Below, piece after piece: positions 43,553 through 54,609 of a stretch of DNA of 64,000 bases. Below the pieces are notes generated by a model. That model was given only the letters and a program-made list of their open reading frames with translations, did not search any database and had not been told where the DNA came from. Numbering within the stretch: the first letter of the stretch is position 1; each line of letters begins with the position of its first letter. A program made the translations under genes and the position numbers. This DNA is from Ooceraea biroi (Eukaryota; Arthropoda; Insecta; Hymenoptera; Formicidae): the NCBI RefSeq assembly GCF_003672135.1, contig NC_039514.1, forward strand, positions 4,898,001 through 4,962,000. The letters run 5' to 3'.

Positions 43553-44523
43553 TAGAGTCCCTAGAAGTAGGAGTCTGGCCATTTCAGTCTAGGTGGACAA
43601 AGTATGGCGTCATCGTAAATATAGTATATACAAGTACTGAACATTTCTGTGAACTATAGAAGAATAGAAAATAGAAATTAATTTAATACTGTCAAGGAAA
43701 GAAGACATCACAGTAAGAAATGACTTAATATAATGTTATAAAAGATAAAATGGAATGTATAAGAAGAAAAATAAATTATAAAGCATGCTTTTGTCGAAAT
43801 TAATGTCTAATATTGTATTCAATGTTCATAATAAGTTATATAAATTTTATAGAAAATGCCTGCTTGCTGCGTGGCAAATTGTACAAACCGCACTGAAAAC
43901 TACTCAATGCCGAAATTTCCAGCAAACGTGGAGCGGAGGGAAAAGTGGAAAGCATTATACGTATATCGTATCCATGAATCTAAGTGGCAAGCAACACAAT
44001 GACTCACATTTCATGTAATACATTAGGAACTTGTTGTAACTTATTTAAGAGAATTATGAAACGCTATATTGTATTTCGAATTAAAATTGATTGTCGGAAA
44101 GAGCGAATGTCTTGCCGTAGTCTTACTCCTAATGTATATAGTAGTAAAATTATGGCAAGACATTCTTTTGCTAAATAATAAATTTATTATTACAAGTAAT
44201 GTTTGTTCTATTATTATAGTATTATTATAGTATAATATCCCCCAATTTATAGTAAAATATAGTAAGTATAATAATTGTATTATTGTGTCATTTTTCTACC
44301 TGAAAAAAGATATGTACATATAAATTTTTGTGTAATATATTGTCCGATATATTTCGACCCACGTTCCAAGAGAAAACCTACTGTCACTAAATGCGGACAC
44401 ATATTTGAAGGTTACGTATGTATATATTATATAACTTCGAGACATTCTATTGGTTTTGCCATACTTTGTCCTCGCCAATAGGAAGGATGACCGAGATGGC
44501 CAGACTCCTACTTTTAGGGACTC
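43553..44523 (+). mobile_element. THAP-domain DNA element with 7-8 bp TSD
   Basis: Inserted in repeat Y with TCAGGCAC at 43545-43552 and 44524-44531. The ends TAGAGTCCCTAGAAGTAGGA and, inverted, GAGTCCCTAAAAGTAGGAG continue to GTCTGGCCAT. It carries the start of a THAP-type protein. An 8-bp duplication with a THAP domain recalls P-superfamily elements, while hAT elements also make 8-bp duplications. No catalytic domain is left, so the copy is non-autonomous. Confidence 0.75.
43856..44002 (+). pseudogene. THAP zinc-finger N-terminus, truncated
   Basis: Begins MPACCVANCTNRTENYSMPK and continues FPANVERREKWKALY. It shows the first two zinc-binding cysteines (CxxxC), the FP motif, and the invariant W of THAP domains. 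It stops after KWQATQ, just before the expected C-x2-H pair, so the finger is incomplete. THAP domains bind DNA and occur in P-element transposases and host proteins. Confidence 0.75.
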
Positions 44524-44955
44524 TCAGGCACAAGCCAGCAGAGCTTATCGCTTACGCCAGGGATTCTCAACCGTGTGCCTGCGGGCACAAATGTGCCCAC
44601 AGATGACTATTGGCTCAACTTCCGAATAGCCCCCCCTCCGATTTTCATGAAATTTTTAGGATATGTAGAGGTAGAGATGAGGAAGGTGTGGATGGAAGGA
44701 TTGTTTGCGAAAACGCCTCCTAGCGAAGACATTAACAAAAAAAGGTTTAATGATTTTGCATGAATTTTCAGCTGTCTACGCGAATCAAGAACTTGACTTT
44801 GATATATACACTACCGCTCAGTAATTTTAATACACCACCCGAATCAATTTTTCGAAAAGTAATGAACAAAAGAAGCTAGTTTGTAATAAATATGGATTTA
44901 TTGAAACAAATAACCATATTTTATACTCATACATTGTTTAAAAATGAATTCAGTC

Positions 44956-46174
44956 TTAAATTTTGCTTTCATCAAAATATCCACCCTTAGCAGCAATCAC
45001 AGCAGTGCACACACGGGGCATTCTGTCGGTTAACTTGTATATAGTTTCAGCTCTGATTGCCGTCCACTTCTCTTGTAATAATTCCCAAAGGTAATTTTGG
45101 CTCGTTATTTGACGTCTCGAATACACCTGTCCAGATGATCCCAAAGAAGTTCAATTGGATTGCAATCAGGACTCTGGGGTGGCCAAACCATGTTTTTCAG
45201 TACCTGTTCTCGTTGTTTTGTCTGAATATACTTTTTGCAAAGACTGGAGGTATTTTTTGGGTCGTTATCTTGCTGTAGTGTGAAATTACGACCAATGAGA
45301 CGGATGCCAGAAGGGATAGCATGATGTATCAGGATGTTGTGATAACGCTTGGAGTCCATACTTTCTTCGATTTTTATTAAGTCACCAACTTTACCACTAC
45401 CGAAACATCTCCAGACCATAATGGAACCTCCTCCATGCTTGACTGTGGGCTGAATGCAAGCAAGAAGCATGCGCTCACCAGGTGCACGACGGACGAATTT
45501 GCGCCTGTTGGATTCAAATACTTCAAACTTCGATTCATCTGTGAAAAGAACTTTTTCCACTGACTAATGGTCCAGGTCTTATGCTTTTTAGCCCACAAGA
45601 GCCTCTTCTTTTTATTAAGCGGGTTCTACAATAAGAGTTTAAAGCACAAAATTTAATCTTTAAGCTTTAAGCTGTAAGAAATCGACCAATCACAATCGAA
45701 TGTGAAAAAAGAAATCGACTGTGATAGATCAATTTCTTGTGGTTTAAAGCTTAAAGCTGAAGTTTTATACCTTAAATTCTCATTGTAGAATCCGCTTTAA
45801 TGGGCCTAAGCAACGGTTTTTGCGCTGCAACACATCCCTTCAAACCAGCAGCTACGAGGCGACGTTTGATAGTTGCGATTGACACATTTTTCTTCCTTGT
45901 TTCCATCAGAGCAGAACGGATCTCACGAGCTGTTTCGAATCTGTTTCGTTTAGAACACACTCTGATTGTCCTCTTGTTTTGTGGTCACTCGAGGTTGTCC
46001 AGGTCGTGGTCGATTACGTATGTTTTTGTTTTCGGCGTATCTCTTGAGGGTATATTGCACGCCCCCAAGAGAAACTTTCTCCAGGCGAACAATTTCACGC
46101 AAACTATGTCCTGCATTTCTCAAAGCGACTATGACAGATCGCTTTTCAATTGATAACTCTTTCTTGGGAGCCAT
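44956..46174 (-). pseudogene. Tc1 transposase pseudogene
   Basis: Reads MAPKKELSIEKRSVIVALRN, HSLREIVRLEKVSLGGVQYT, then after a frameshift NRFETAREIRSALMETRKKN and IKRRLVAAGLKG...KPLLRPI. The MITE interrupts at this point. It resumes LWAKKHKTWTISQW, VLFTDESKFEVF (first D), HGGGSIMVWRCFGSG, LQQDNDPKNTSS (second D), PPQSPDCNPIELLWDHLD (E), and a C-terminus ...MPRVCTAVIAAKGG. DD34E Tc1 type, inactivated by frameshifts and the MITE. Confidence 0.88.
45621..45796. mobile_element. MITE of 176 bp in a TTAA site
   Basis: Ends GCGGGTTCTACAATAAGAGT and, inverted, GCGGATTCTACAATGAGAAT. TTAA on both sides (45617-45620 and 45797-45800). Inner inverted CTTTAAGC motifs allow a long hairpin. It interrupts the Tc1 transposase between RPI and KKKRLLW. 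A TTAA target suggests a piggyBac-related or similar mobiliser. Confidence 0.8.
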
Positions 46175-46242
46175 TTATGAGACCACTTTAAATGTTTTCA
46201 CAGTATCAATACAAGGTGGACATTAGAGTTCTTTCACTGTGT

Positions 46243-47261
46243 TAAAACGACCTGACCTCGGTTCGGTTGTGCGTATGCACGGATAGGCTTGCCGGATGTG
46301 GGTTAGGTTGTTAGGTCGCAGGCAGTGAAGAGACGAGATTTCCAACAACGTAATCGTTTATTCTAACGTGCTATGTACAGTGGTTTGCACCGTGTTGACG
46401 ATCGGTGCGGTCGCCGTGATTCTATGTCGGGCGGCGCGGCTTCAGATTCGCGGGGCGTGGTTAGTGTCGCGGCGCGAGGATAACACCTGCCCCCCCGTTG
46501 TTATTGTATCGCGTAGCGCTGAGGCTAATAGCCCGATGTAACGGCGAGTGGAATATGTCTTCTGACCGAGCCAAGAACGCTTGGCGGAGGCGAAGAACAC
46601 TTCACTCCGCGCTCGGTGCAGTGACGAAAGACGAATGGTCGCCTGACCGGAGCTTGTGGCCGAGAATGCTCGGCGGAGGCGAAGAACGCTTCACCCACGT
46701 GCACGAGTTCGGTGTGTGACGGTTGTGCACAGATACCTCTGACGGACCGCTGCCGAGAACGCTCGGCGGAGACCAAGTACGCTTGACCCCCGTGAACGGT
46801 GTGGTGTCGTGAGAATCGGTGGCGGGGATCGGACTGGTCGTCTCACTAAGAACGCTTAGCGGAGGCCAAGAACACTTGACTCCGGTTCGGACCAGGATAG
46901 AGCGGAATCGGATTCGGCTCGGAATTCGGATGCGGCGTAGATCGTAGCGAAAGCTCACATCGTAGCGTCGGATTCGGAAATCGGATCGGACTAGAGTCCC
47001 TCTCAGCCGAATACGGCCTCTTTTATACTCGGCTGTTTCCTCCGGTGGGGGTTCGATCGGCGGCGGCGTCGGAACGGCGGTACGGAGGACGTCGCGCCTC
47101 CTTCCGGCCCTCACCGGAGTAGATCGGCTTAGGAACCGGTTCGCTTGTTTGCGGGTTGTTTTGGCGCGCAGAGCCTGGTCTTCGCCCGCCTGGTGTTCGG
47201 GCGGGCGGCATCGGCGGATGTTCGGCCGGAAATACACGATGCGGAGGGGTGCATCGTTACA
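46243..47261 (-). mobile_element. Solo LTR-C, copy 3, TSD GTGT
   Basis: Minus-orientation copy: begins TGTAACGATGCACCCC (47261 downward) and ends GGTCGTTTTA at 46243, with GTGT at 46239-46242 and 47262-47265. TATA box GAGTATAAAAGAGG near 47023-47036 (minus). Four hairpin units such as GCCGAGAACGCTCGGCGG and CTAAGAACGCTTAG occupy 46565-46890. Inserted in the Tc1 upstream of its transposase start. Confidence 0.9.
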
Positions 47262-47878
47262 GTGTATGTATTGACGAATCGGTTTCAAAACAGCAATTGG
47301 CATGAAACTAACATCACTACAAACACCTCGTGACCTTACTTTGCGTATTCTTTTTACTGCCAGGGATCAGATGCTATCAAACTGTTAGCGTCCATTTCTT
47401 CGAAAATTATAATTTTTAAGGATTTTTATATGAATAATTTATAAATACGATGCATTCGAGTTCTGAAAGTGTTTATAACAACAAGCGGATTCATTTCTGT
47501 GCAAAATATGTGTATCACATTCATCTTTTAAAGAGAAATCGACGAATCTCGAAGTGTATTGAAATTAATGAGCGGTAGTGTATTGTAGAGGTCACCTCCC
47601 TCAGTAACCTGCAGAAGGTTTTAGTTCTCCTTCGTTATTAATTAAAAAGTTATTAACAAAAGAAGTTTAAGGATTTTGTACGCATATGTAATCTTAACGG
47701 ACCTTATGTATGTTACCTCTGCTCGCGTTTATGTTTACAAATATTGTCAAGATTTTTGTAAACTTTAAGAAAAGAGGAGGCATGACCTTGACATATATTA
47801 TAGAGGACACCTTTCTGAGTAACCCGCCAAAAATTTTAACCGGCGCTCGTTGTTTATTAAAAAGTTAACAGAAGAAGT

Positions 47879-49513
47879 TGTTACGTCCAGACTCCACGGT
47901 CCCTTGCTTTCGTAAGAAATAGATAATAGAGTTACATTCGTTTAGTAATTACTGCGTGCTATTTATCACTCACGCATTATTGAGCCAAGACACTCACGGT
48001 TGTTGCACAATTTCAATTGAATTTTATTTTTTCCGACACACGATATCAAGCGGGAACCTTACGGGAACCGTAAGGCACGCAGTACATGTGCCCGTCGCGT
48101 GATCATTAAACAAACATTTCTTGCAGCAACCCTGAACGTTAGCGCATCATCTACCTTATCACCACGACTGTTGGGTCACCTAGGTCGTGAACACGTGCAT
48201 TTCGTCACCATGACCATGATCACGCTCTCGGCCACTTATCAAGGTCCAAAGGTGGCCCTTCGATTTTAGTTATACGTGTCCTCCCGTTACCTAACTTCGG
48301 GCGTTTTCCTTCATCGACTGTTCTAGAAGAATCCCTTCCTACACGATTTTTCCTATCTTATAAAAAGGGCAGAGAAACCGCCCTGAACCATTCTTTAGTT
48401 TTCTTGCAAGACGATCAGACGCACTAGTTGCCATTTAAATTCAATACATTAAGTGAAGTCATTATTCAAAATATCGAGAGTCATCACTCAGAACTTAGAG
48501 TCAGTGCAATTGAACAACTACTCGTTCCACCTCAAATCAGAGCAGCCGCAGCACACTGATCTATTCACCACTCTCCATTCATTTGTCAATTTGGTTTGGA
48601 CATTTTAAAAGTAAGTTTTTTTTTAAATTGATTATTTTTTATTTGTTTCTTTGTTTCTTTGCGACTGGTTGTCAGTTTTATTTTTGCCTCTTCCTTTGTT
48701 TTTTTTCTTCCCTTTTAATTACACATCGCCACTCTTTGACTCATCTAGTTCCACCCTGCGAATTTATTATTCCGCTCCATCGCCTATCACCGCCGCAATT
48801 AACACCAGAAGTGACCTTAGATGAGGAGGTCGAAGAGTTTTTGCAAGAGATAGAGGCCTTCTTGACGGATTCCGACATATTCCCTCCACCTTCATCTCCG
48901 TCCTATTCACCTATCCCGTTGGATGAATTATCTCAACACTCCCCCGCACATAATATTTCGTGGTCTCCTTTTCCTATCCCGTTAGAGGATATTGAAGCCT
49001 TTGCTGACCATCCCAGTCAGAATTTATCCCCTACCGATTTTTCACTCTTTTCACATCTTCCACGTTTTTCTTCTGATGCACCATCAACCCTTTCACCACC
49101 ATTAACGTACACTGCGGACGCCGAAGAGTCCCAGTTAACTGATAATTAATCTAAGTATCAATTTTTATAGTTATATTTCTATAACCTTTTGTTTCAATTC
49201 TGTATAAATTCCGAGAGTTAAGAGTATAATTTGCGTTTATCAAATCATCATTCGACTGTTTGAATAAAGTCATTTTTTAATTTTTTATGTTAATTCAAGC
49301 TTAATTTATTTACTCCTTTCTTCCCTCAATTAATCGCACGAGGTCCTATCCCATGTAATAGGGATTAGATTCCCTTACATAAAAAGGGCCAACGAGCAGA
49401 CTTTTATTCGGAACAAGTGTAAGAGTGGCTTCGGCCGTTTACCTTTTTCTAGAATTAACTTTGTTGGCTTGACTCGCGTTCTTATGCAAGAGGTACGTGG
49501 TTTGGACGTAACA
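47879..49513 (+). mobile_element. Solo LTR-A, copy 2, TSD AAGT
   Basis: Starts TGTTACGTCCAGACTCCACG and ends TTTGGACGTAACA, with AAGT at 47875-47878 and 49514-49517. TATA-like CTTATAAAAAGGGCAG at 48357-48372. Poly(A)-like GAATAAAGTC at 49262-49271. No internal retroelement genes. It shares with copy 1 the TACATAAAAAGGGCCAACGA-type block before the end. Inserted in FB-X. Confidence 0.88.
48583..49149 (+). CDS. Ser/Pro-rich acidic ORF inside LTR-A copy 2
   Basis: Open frame on the LTR sense strand. The first 55 codons are phenylalanine-rich and probably reflect a T-rich intron: donor AAAA then GTAAGTTTTT at 48609, possible acceptor CATCTAG at 48747. The remaining 134 codons, LVPPCEF through LSPPQLTPEV, VEEFLQEIEAFLTDSDIFPP and FPIPLEDIEAF to SQLTDN, are acidic and Ser/Pro-rich like a transactivation domain. 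The LTR copy at 20.6-21.1 kb has an ORF of similar character in the same place. It has no known domain. It may be an LTR-encoded accessory protein, or fortuitous. Confidence 0.4.
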   Translation: MSIWFGHFKSKFFFKLIIFYLFLCFFATGCQFYFCLFLCFFSSLLITHRHSLTHLVPPCEFIIPLHRLSPPQLTPEVTLDEEVEEFLQEIEAFLTDSDIFPPPSSPSYSPIPLDELSQHSPAHNISWSPFPIPLEDIEAFADHPSQNLSPTDFSLFSHLPRFSSDAPSTLSPPLTYTADAEESQLTDN

Positions 49514-49532
49514 AAGTTTAATAATTTTATTA

Positions 49533-51567
49533 GGTCTATCGGAAAGTTCCGTCCGTTTTTTTTGCAAAAAATATGGCTTTATTTAAGAAACAAAATGAAA
49601 AAGTACATCAATCAAAATATTGTCCATCGTTAGCGATGACTTTTTCCCATCTTTCGGGCAGCAAGCGGATTCCGCGGCGAAAGAATGACTCATCTTTGGA
49701 GGCTATCCAGTCAGTGACCCATTTTTCGACGTCTTCATAAGAGTTGAAGCACTGCTTAGCAAGTGCGTGTGCCATCGACCGAAACAAGTGGTAGTCGGAA
49801 GAGGCACAGTCTGGTGAATAAGCCGCACTTCCCAGCGAAGTGCTTCTAACGTTTCCTTCACAGGTTTTGTGACGTGCGATCGAGCGTTGTCATGAAGCAA
49901 AATCACTTTATGCTGTCTGGTTTCATATTCTGGTCGTTTTTCGTGCAATGCTCGGCTCAAACAGATCATTTGTTCTCGGTAAAGATCCCCTGTGATCAGA
50001 TTTCAACAGCTCATGGTACACCACACCCTTCTGATCCCACCAAATACAGAGCATCGCCTTCTTTCCGTGGATATTCCGCTTTGGCGTCAATGCTGAGGGT
50101 TGGCCGGAGTCGCAAATGGTTTTTCGCCGTTTGGGGTTGTCACAATATATTCATTTTTCATCCCCAGTGACAATACGATGCAAAAACTCCTTTCTTTGTT
50201 GCCTAGAAAGCAATATTTCGCAGATGCTTTTGCGTCTTTCAACGTCTATTGGCTTCAGTTCATACGGGACCCATTTTCCTTCCTTGTAGATCTTTCCCAA
50301 CGCTTTCGAACGATCGGAAATAACAGACTGAGCAACATTTAATGTTTCTGCAAGTTGTGTTTGCGTTTGACATGGGTCTTCATCCACCAATGCCTCCAAT
50401 TCTTCGTCTTCGAATACTCTTGGCCGTCCAGAACGCTGTTTGTCCTCCACATCAAAATAACCAGTTTTAAAGCGTCGAAACTATTCTCTGCCTGTTTTAT
50501 CGGAAATGACACTATCACCTTAAACTTCTACAAGCATTCGATGAGCTTCAGCTGCAGTTTTCTTGCAATTGAAGCAGAAGATTAACACTTCGCGCAAATG
50601 ACGCTTATTTGGCTGTAATTCCGACATTTTCAATGCAGTAAAAAACAATGTTATTGATGCAAACGCTAACCTTCATACAGGGTGCTCCCGGATTAAATGG
50701 CCAAACTGATAATATAGATTCAGAATATCAAAACAAACCAAAATTTTCCTCTGGAAATATGCTCACAAACGCGTCGTTCAAGAAATATTGACTTCTGAAG
50801 TTCGGATACTTGTTGATGGGTTTTGATCGAAATGATGCAATATGACGGCGTATTCACGGCGAGCAGCGTTAGCATTTGTTTATGGTGCGAACAAACATCT
50901 GTAAATGATTATTGATCTTCGAAACAAAAAAAGGAGACAACAAAGCTCCGTCCATTTGTACCAAATAATCGTTTGCAGTGATGCCAGAAATGGAATGCGG
51001 TAGCATGCGGTAACATTGGGTGGGGGATGGACTGGGGATGGTTTTGCGCAGCACACTATCTATGTGTAATGTCGATGCGTGGCGAAACCATCCCCAGTCC
51101 ATCCCCCACCCAATGTTACCGCATGCTACCGCATTCCATTTCTGGCATCACTGCAAACGATTATTTGGTACAAATGGACGGAGCTTTGTTGTCTCCTTTT
51201 TTTGTTTCGAAGATCAATAATCATTTACAGATGTTTGTTCGCACCATAAACAAATGCTAACGCTGCTCGCCGTGAATACGCCGTCATATTGCATCATTTC
51301 GATCAAAACCCATCAACAAGTATCCGAACTTCAGAAGTCAATATCTCTTGAACAAAGCGTTTGCGAGCATACTTCCAGAGGAAACTTTTGTTTTGTTTTG
51401 AGATTCTGAATTTATATTTTCAGTTTGGCCATTTAATCTGGGAGCACCCTGTATACTGAATTTTATTGACAGATGGCAGAACTAATAAATTAAGGTTGAT
51501 TCAGGCATTAGAGTTACCGACAGTTCTAGCTACAGCTATTCGCCGCTAGATGGACGGAACTTTCCGA
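49533..51567 (-). pseudogene. Mariner (palindrome-arm family), third copy, split by a foldback
   Basis: Same family as 7379-8606. TIR GTCTATCGGAAAGTTCCGTC at the left. At the right, the terminus missing from the arms is still present (GATGGACGGAACTTTCCGAC). The transposase pieces on the minus strand (RPRVFEDEELEALVDEDP, FLHRIVTGDEK, LHDNARSHVTKP) are frameshifted. The 5' region is interrupted at 50678-51451. It lies in FB-X DNA at TTTTATTA. Confidence 0.88.
50678..51451. mobile_element. Near-perfect foldback, CAGGGTGCTCCCGG ends, TA target
   Basis: 774 bases, flanked by TA. Paired positions sum to 102129 (centre near 51064), so each arm is about 385 bases. The ends CAGGGTGCTCCCGGATTAAA and, inverted, CAGGGTGCTCCCAGATTAAA differ by one base. 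A few mismatches occur in the arms and around the centre (ATGGACTGGGGATGG). It carries no complete transposase. It belongs with the other TA-CAGGG long-TIR elements of this window. Confidence 0.93.
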
Positions 51568-51701
51568 CACAAATTTTCAGCTATCAACGCGAAGTGTGGA
51601 CTTCATCTTGACATATATTATATAGATTATCCTTCCCAGTAATCTGCAGAAGATTTTAGCCGTCACTCGTTGTTTGTTAAAACTTTATTAACAAAATAGT
51701 T

Positions 51702-52138
51702 TAATGAATAGAGCATAATTTTACGATACCATATACGTTTACGACAGAGTATATTTGATGGAATTTTAATTTTAAATCAGAAATAGGTTTGGATTAGGTT
51801 ATATTTTGCGAAACTGGAGCCTCGGACACATACGCTCCTTTTTCAGCCCGCTTCGTGGGAGGGCAGAGGGGAGGGGCGAGGCCCCTCCCCCCGTCGGGAT
51901 CCGTGCCGTGTGATCAAAATCTGTACGGTTAAATCTGTTACACTAGTTTCGACGGGGGGAGGGGCCTCGCCCCTCCCACCGCCCTCCCGCAAAGCGTGCT
52001 GAAAAACGAGTGTATGTTTCCGGGGCTCCAGTTTCGGAAAATATAACTTAACCAAAACCTATTTCTGATTTAAAGCTAAAATTCCATCAAATATACTCTT
52101 TCGTAAACGTATATGGTATCGTACAATTATACTCATTA
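51702..52138. repeat. Foldback with GC-rich stem, 437 bp
   Basis: Arms TACGATACCATATACGTTTA and its complement, GTATATTTGATGGAATTTTA, AAATCAGAAATAGGTTT, then a very GC-rich stem: GGAGGGGCGAGGCCCCTCCC (51869-51888) against GGGGGAGGGGCCTCGCCCCT (51955-51974). The loop is about 60 bases. It sits in the FB-X copy 3 loop region. No coding capacity. Confidence 0.85.
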
Positions 52139-52415
52139 CACTTTTATGTTAATAACTTTTTAATAAACAATGACCGCCACCTAAAACCTTCTGACGGTCA
52201 CGCAGGACATTGACTTTGACAACATATGTCAGGGTCAAGGTCTTGATTCGCGTAGACAGCTGGAAATTCGTGCAAAATCATTAAACCTTTTTTTGTTAAT
52301 TTCTTCGCTAGGAGGTGTTTCCGCAAACAATCCTTCCACCACACCTTCCTCATCTCTACCTCTAAATATCCTAAAAATTTCATGACAATCGGAGGGGGGG
52401 CTATTCGGAAGTCTA

Positions 52416-53347
52416 ACCTTTACCTTTTTTCGCAAACAATGAACTATATATCGCTATTACTGCACCGCAATAAAACTTTCTCCTTTATGATTCATCCCAA
52501 AATTCCTTTCCGTACAATCTCTCAAGGGACTAAGGTTGCATATTGTATAATATGGCCATCATCTCCGACATAGCATAGGACTTACTCATACGAAATATTT
52601 TTTTTTTCAGTGTTTTAATTATATTAAAGTGATTATTCTCCACAGCCCGGTTTTATGATCATGCGAATGTAATCATTGTAGGTAAATATTAAACAAGCCG
52701 TGCGAAGTAAAGCGTGACCATACCTTTCGAATTTCTTTTTCATTATTATGAATAGGGCGCTATGTTTTATTGCGTAATGTTAATGCACGGATTACTGACA
52801 CCGATAGTTTTCTTTGTTAAGATGAAATTATACATAAAATACCATAGAAAAATGTACATACAAGGATTGCTAGAACTTTTGCGAAAACTCCGCGGGCCGA
52901 GAGTGGGGATTTGCGCGGGATTCTCTCTCTCTGCCTACGGAGCCCGTTGCAGCCATTTTCGAGATCTCCCATTGGCTAAAAGAAAACTCCGTTGCTCATA
53001 ATTTTGGTATAAATAGAACCAGCCAGGGTTTCCTCGCTCTCTTCTACTCCTGCTTCTTGCGTCCGCGGTTTCCTTAGCCTCTTAGTTTTCGGGTTCGGTT
53101 TAAGACAGTACAACGGCGAGATCTCTAAATTGGCGTCAACTCAGACACAAACCAAGGTTTATATTTTATCTATTTTCTCCAAATTCGCTCAATTCCGTCT
53201 ATTAATCATCCTCAATAAACACAGTACTTTGTTAACTAAACATTCAATTAATATTCGAATCTCCAACTCTCGCATTCCTTTTCCGATAACTTCTGATCCT
53301 CCTTGAATCGTAACGCGCACACAACTTGAGTCCCTGGGGTAAATTAC
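52416..53347. other. Unassigned; TATA-containing promoter-like segment
   Basis: 52890-53230 is GC-richer and has a canonical TATA element, GGTATAAATAGAACC (53005-53019), followed 180 bases on by CCTCAATAAACAC. It could be an LTR or a host promoter. No linked ORF is found. Confidence 0.35.
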
Positions 53348-53351
53348 TTAA

Positions 53352-54126
53352 CCCTTTCAGGGGCACTGGTACATATATGTACCACTTACATTGCCGCAGT
53401 TTTATTATTGTTGCTCTTACAATTTCGCCATAATAAGCGTGCTGTTTTATTTTTCTGACTTCTAAATACTTGTTCTTTAAGTTTTTCTTTTTATTTCTAT
53501 TTATTATAATAATTAACAATTATTATGAATAAATAAAGTTGAGAAAATAGCGTTTTTTATTTTAATTCGTCCCTGACGATACAAATAAAAATGGGAAGCT
53601 AAAAAAATTACTGAATATACTTGATATCTCCTACTATCATATATAATTTTTGCAAATTTTTTTGCAGGTTCAATTTTTAATAAAAAAATAAACAAATATA
53701 TATTTTTGCGAAGTAAGCGAGAAATGTGGACCTTTTGCTCAAAATATATATTGAAAAATATTACAAGTTGAGTTGTTTACTTTCAAAGTCATGCTACATA
53801 TAAATAATATATATTGAGATAAATATAATACAAGAATATGTATATAACAATGTAAAACATTTGGAATCTTTTATCTTGCTTCTGAAAGTGTGATAAGTCA
53901 TTTCAATAGTATTTTTTCCGTAGATTACGAATCTGAAAACAGAAATGTCTCATCACGTCACGGTTTTGAAAAAGGGCTCAAAAAGTAAAAAACGGCGGCC
54001 ATATTGGATCTGTCATATTGAATTTTTCAAATCTGACTTCAGATTCGTAATCAGCGATCAGAAAAACATAGAACTACATATTTTCACAAAAATACACCGA
54101 GTCGTCTAATTATGCCCCTGAAAGGG
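53352..54126. mobile_element. piggyBac-like non-autonomous element in a TTAA site
   Basis: TTAA at 53348-53351 and 54127-54130. Ends CCCTTTCAGGGGCA and TGCCCCTGAAAGGG, matching the CCC(T/A) starts of piggyBac-type elements. The inside is AT-rich without a transposase. Near the right end, TTCAGATTCGTAATCAGCGA and CGGCGGCCATATTGGATC have relatives at 39.62-39.75 kb. Confidence 0.85.
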
Positions 54127-54208
54127 TTAAATGCATTGACTCCAAAAACTAAAATATTAGCGTTCATCCCGTAACAACCCCAGAAGAAGCGACTATAATG
54201 TTTCAAAT

Positions 54209-54537
54209 TTGCAGTCGTTATATAAAAATAATGATGAGGAAATGAAACGCACTCATGTGTATTATTATCAAATACAGGAGCAGTTACATATTACGCAGCG
54301 ACGCTATTGCATTTTTCACTATGGACCCCATTAGGATTAAAAATGGAAAAGATTTTACGTGATGATGTATTCTGGTCGGAAAATATGGTAAATAAACTGG
54401 TACAATTTTATGAAGACTGCGTACTGCCGAAATTACTCGATCCAAGACGAGAGAGAAACATGCCAATTCGTGATCCGGAATATATTATTGAAGCAAAAAA
54501 ACGAAAAACGATAGAAAAAGAGAAGAAAAACGAGTAA
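54209..54537 (+). pseudogene. YqaJ/lambda-exonuclease-like protein, C-terminal remnant
   Basis: Reads LQSLYKNNDEEMKRTHVYYY, QIQEQLHITQRRYCIF, then after a frameshift near 54310 WTPLGLKMEKILRDDVFWS, YEDCVLPKLLDPRR and MPIRDPEYIIEAKKRK. The YYYQxQxQLxITxRxYCxF..WTP block is the end of the YqaJ (lambda exonuclease fold) domain found in many arthropod repeat-encoded proteins. The catalytic part upstream is lost, and the TTAA element ends 80 bases before it. Probably a mobile-element accessory nuclease. Confidence 0.65.
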
Positions 54538-54609
54538 AAATGAACCTTGAAAATGATTGAAAACAAATATTAAAATAATGGATTGCAAAGTTTCATTACG
54601 CAGCAAAGA

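Larger units (their letters stand above)
44809..47580 (-). mobile_element. Tc1-like transposon with nested MITE and LTR-C
   Basis: Ends CACTACCGCTCA(GT)AATTTTAA and, inverted, CACTACCGCTCATTAATTTC, flanked by TA. It lies in FB-X sequence: GACTTTGATATA joins TTGTAGAGGTCACC across the site. It contains a TTAA MITE (45621-45796) and a solo LTR-C (46243-47261). Confidence 0.9.
44605..52415. repeat. FB-X copy 3, exploded by nested insertions
   Basis: Outer ends are inverted: CTTCCGAATAGCCCCCCCTC at 44618 and GAGGGGGGGCTATTCGGAAG ending near 52413, with GATATGTAGAGGTAGAGATG / CATCTCTACCTCTAAATATC inside. Left-arm pieces are 44605-44808, 47581-47878, 49514-49532 and 51568-51701. The right arm is 52139-52415. 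The intervening insertions are a Tc1 (44809-47580), LTR-A (47879-49513), mariner (49533-51567) and a small foldback (51702-52138). Joined, the pieces match copy 1 block for block. Confidence 0.8.

Noticed and set aside
50869..51260. 77-codon identical ORFs on opposite strands
   Set aside because: They arise from the foldback symmetry and show no transposase motif.
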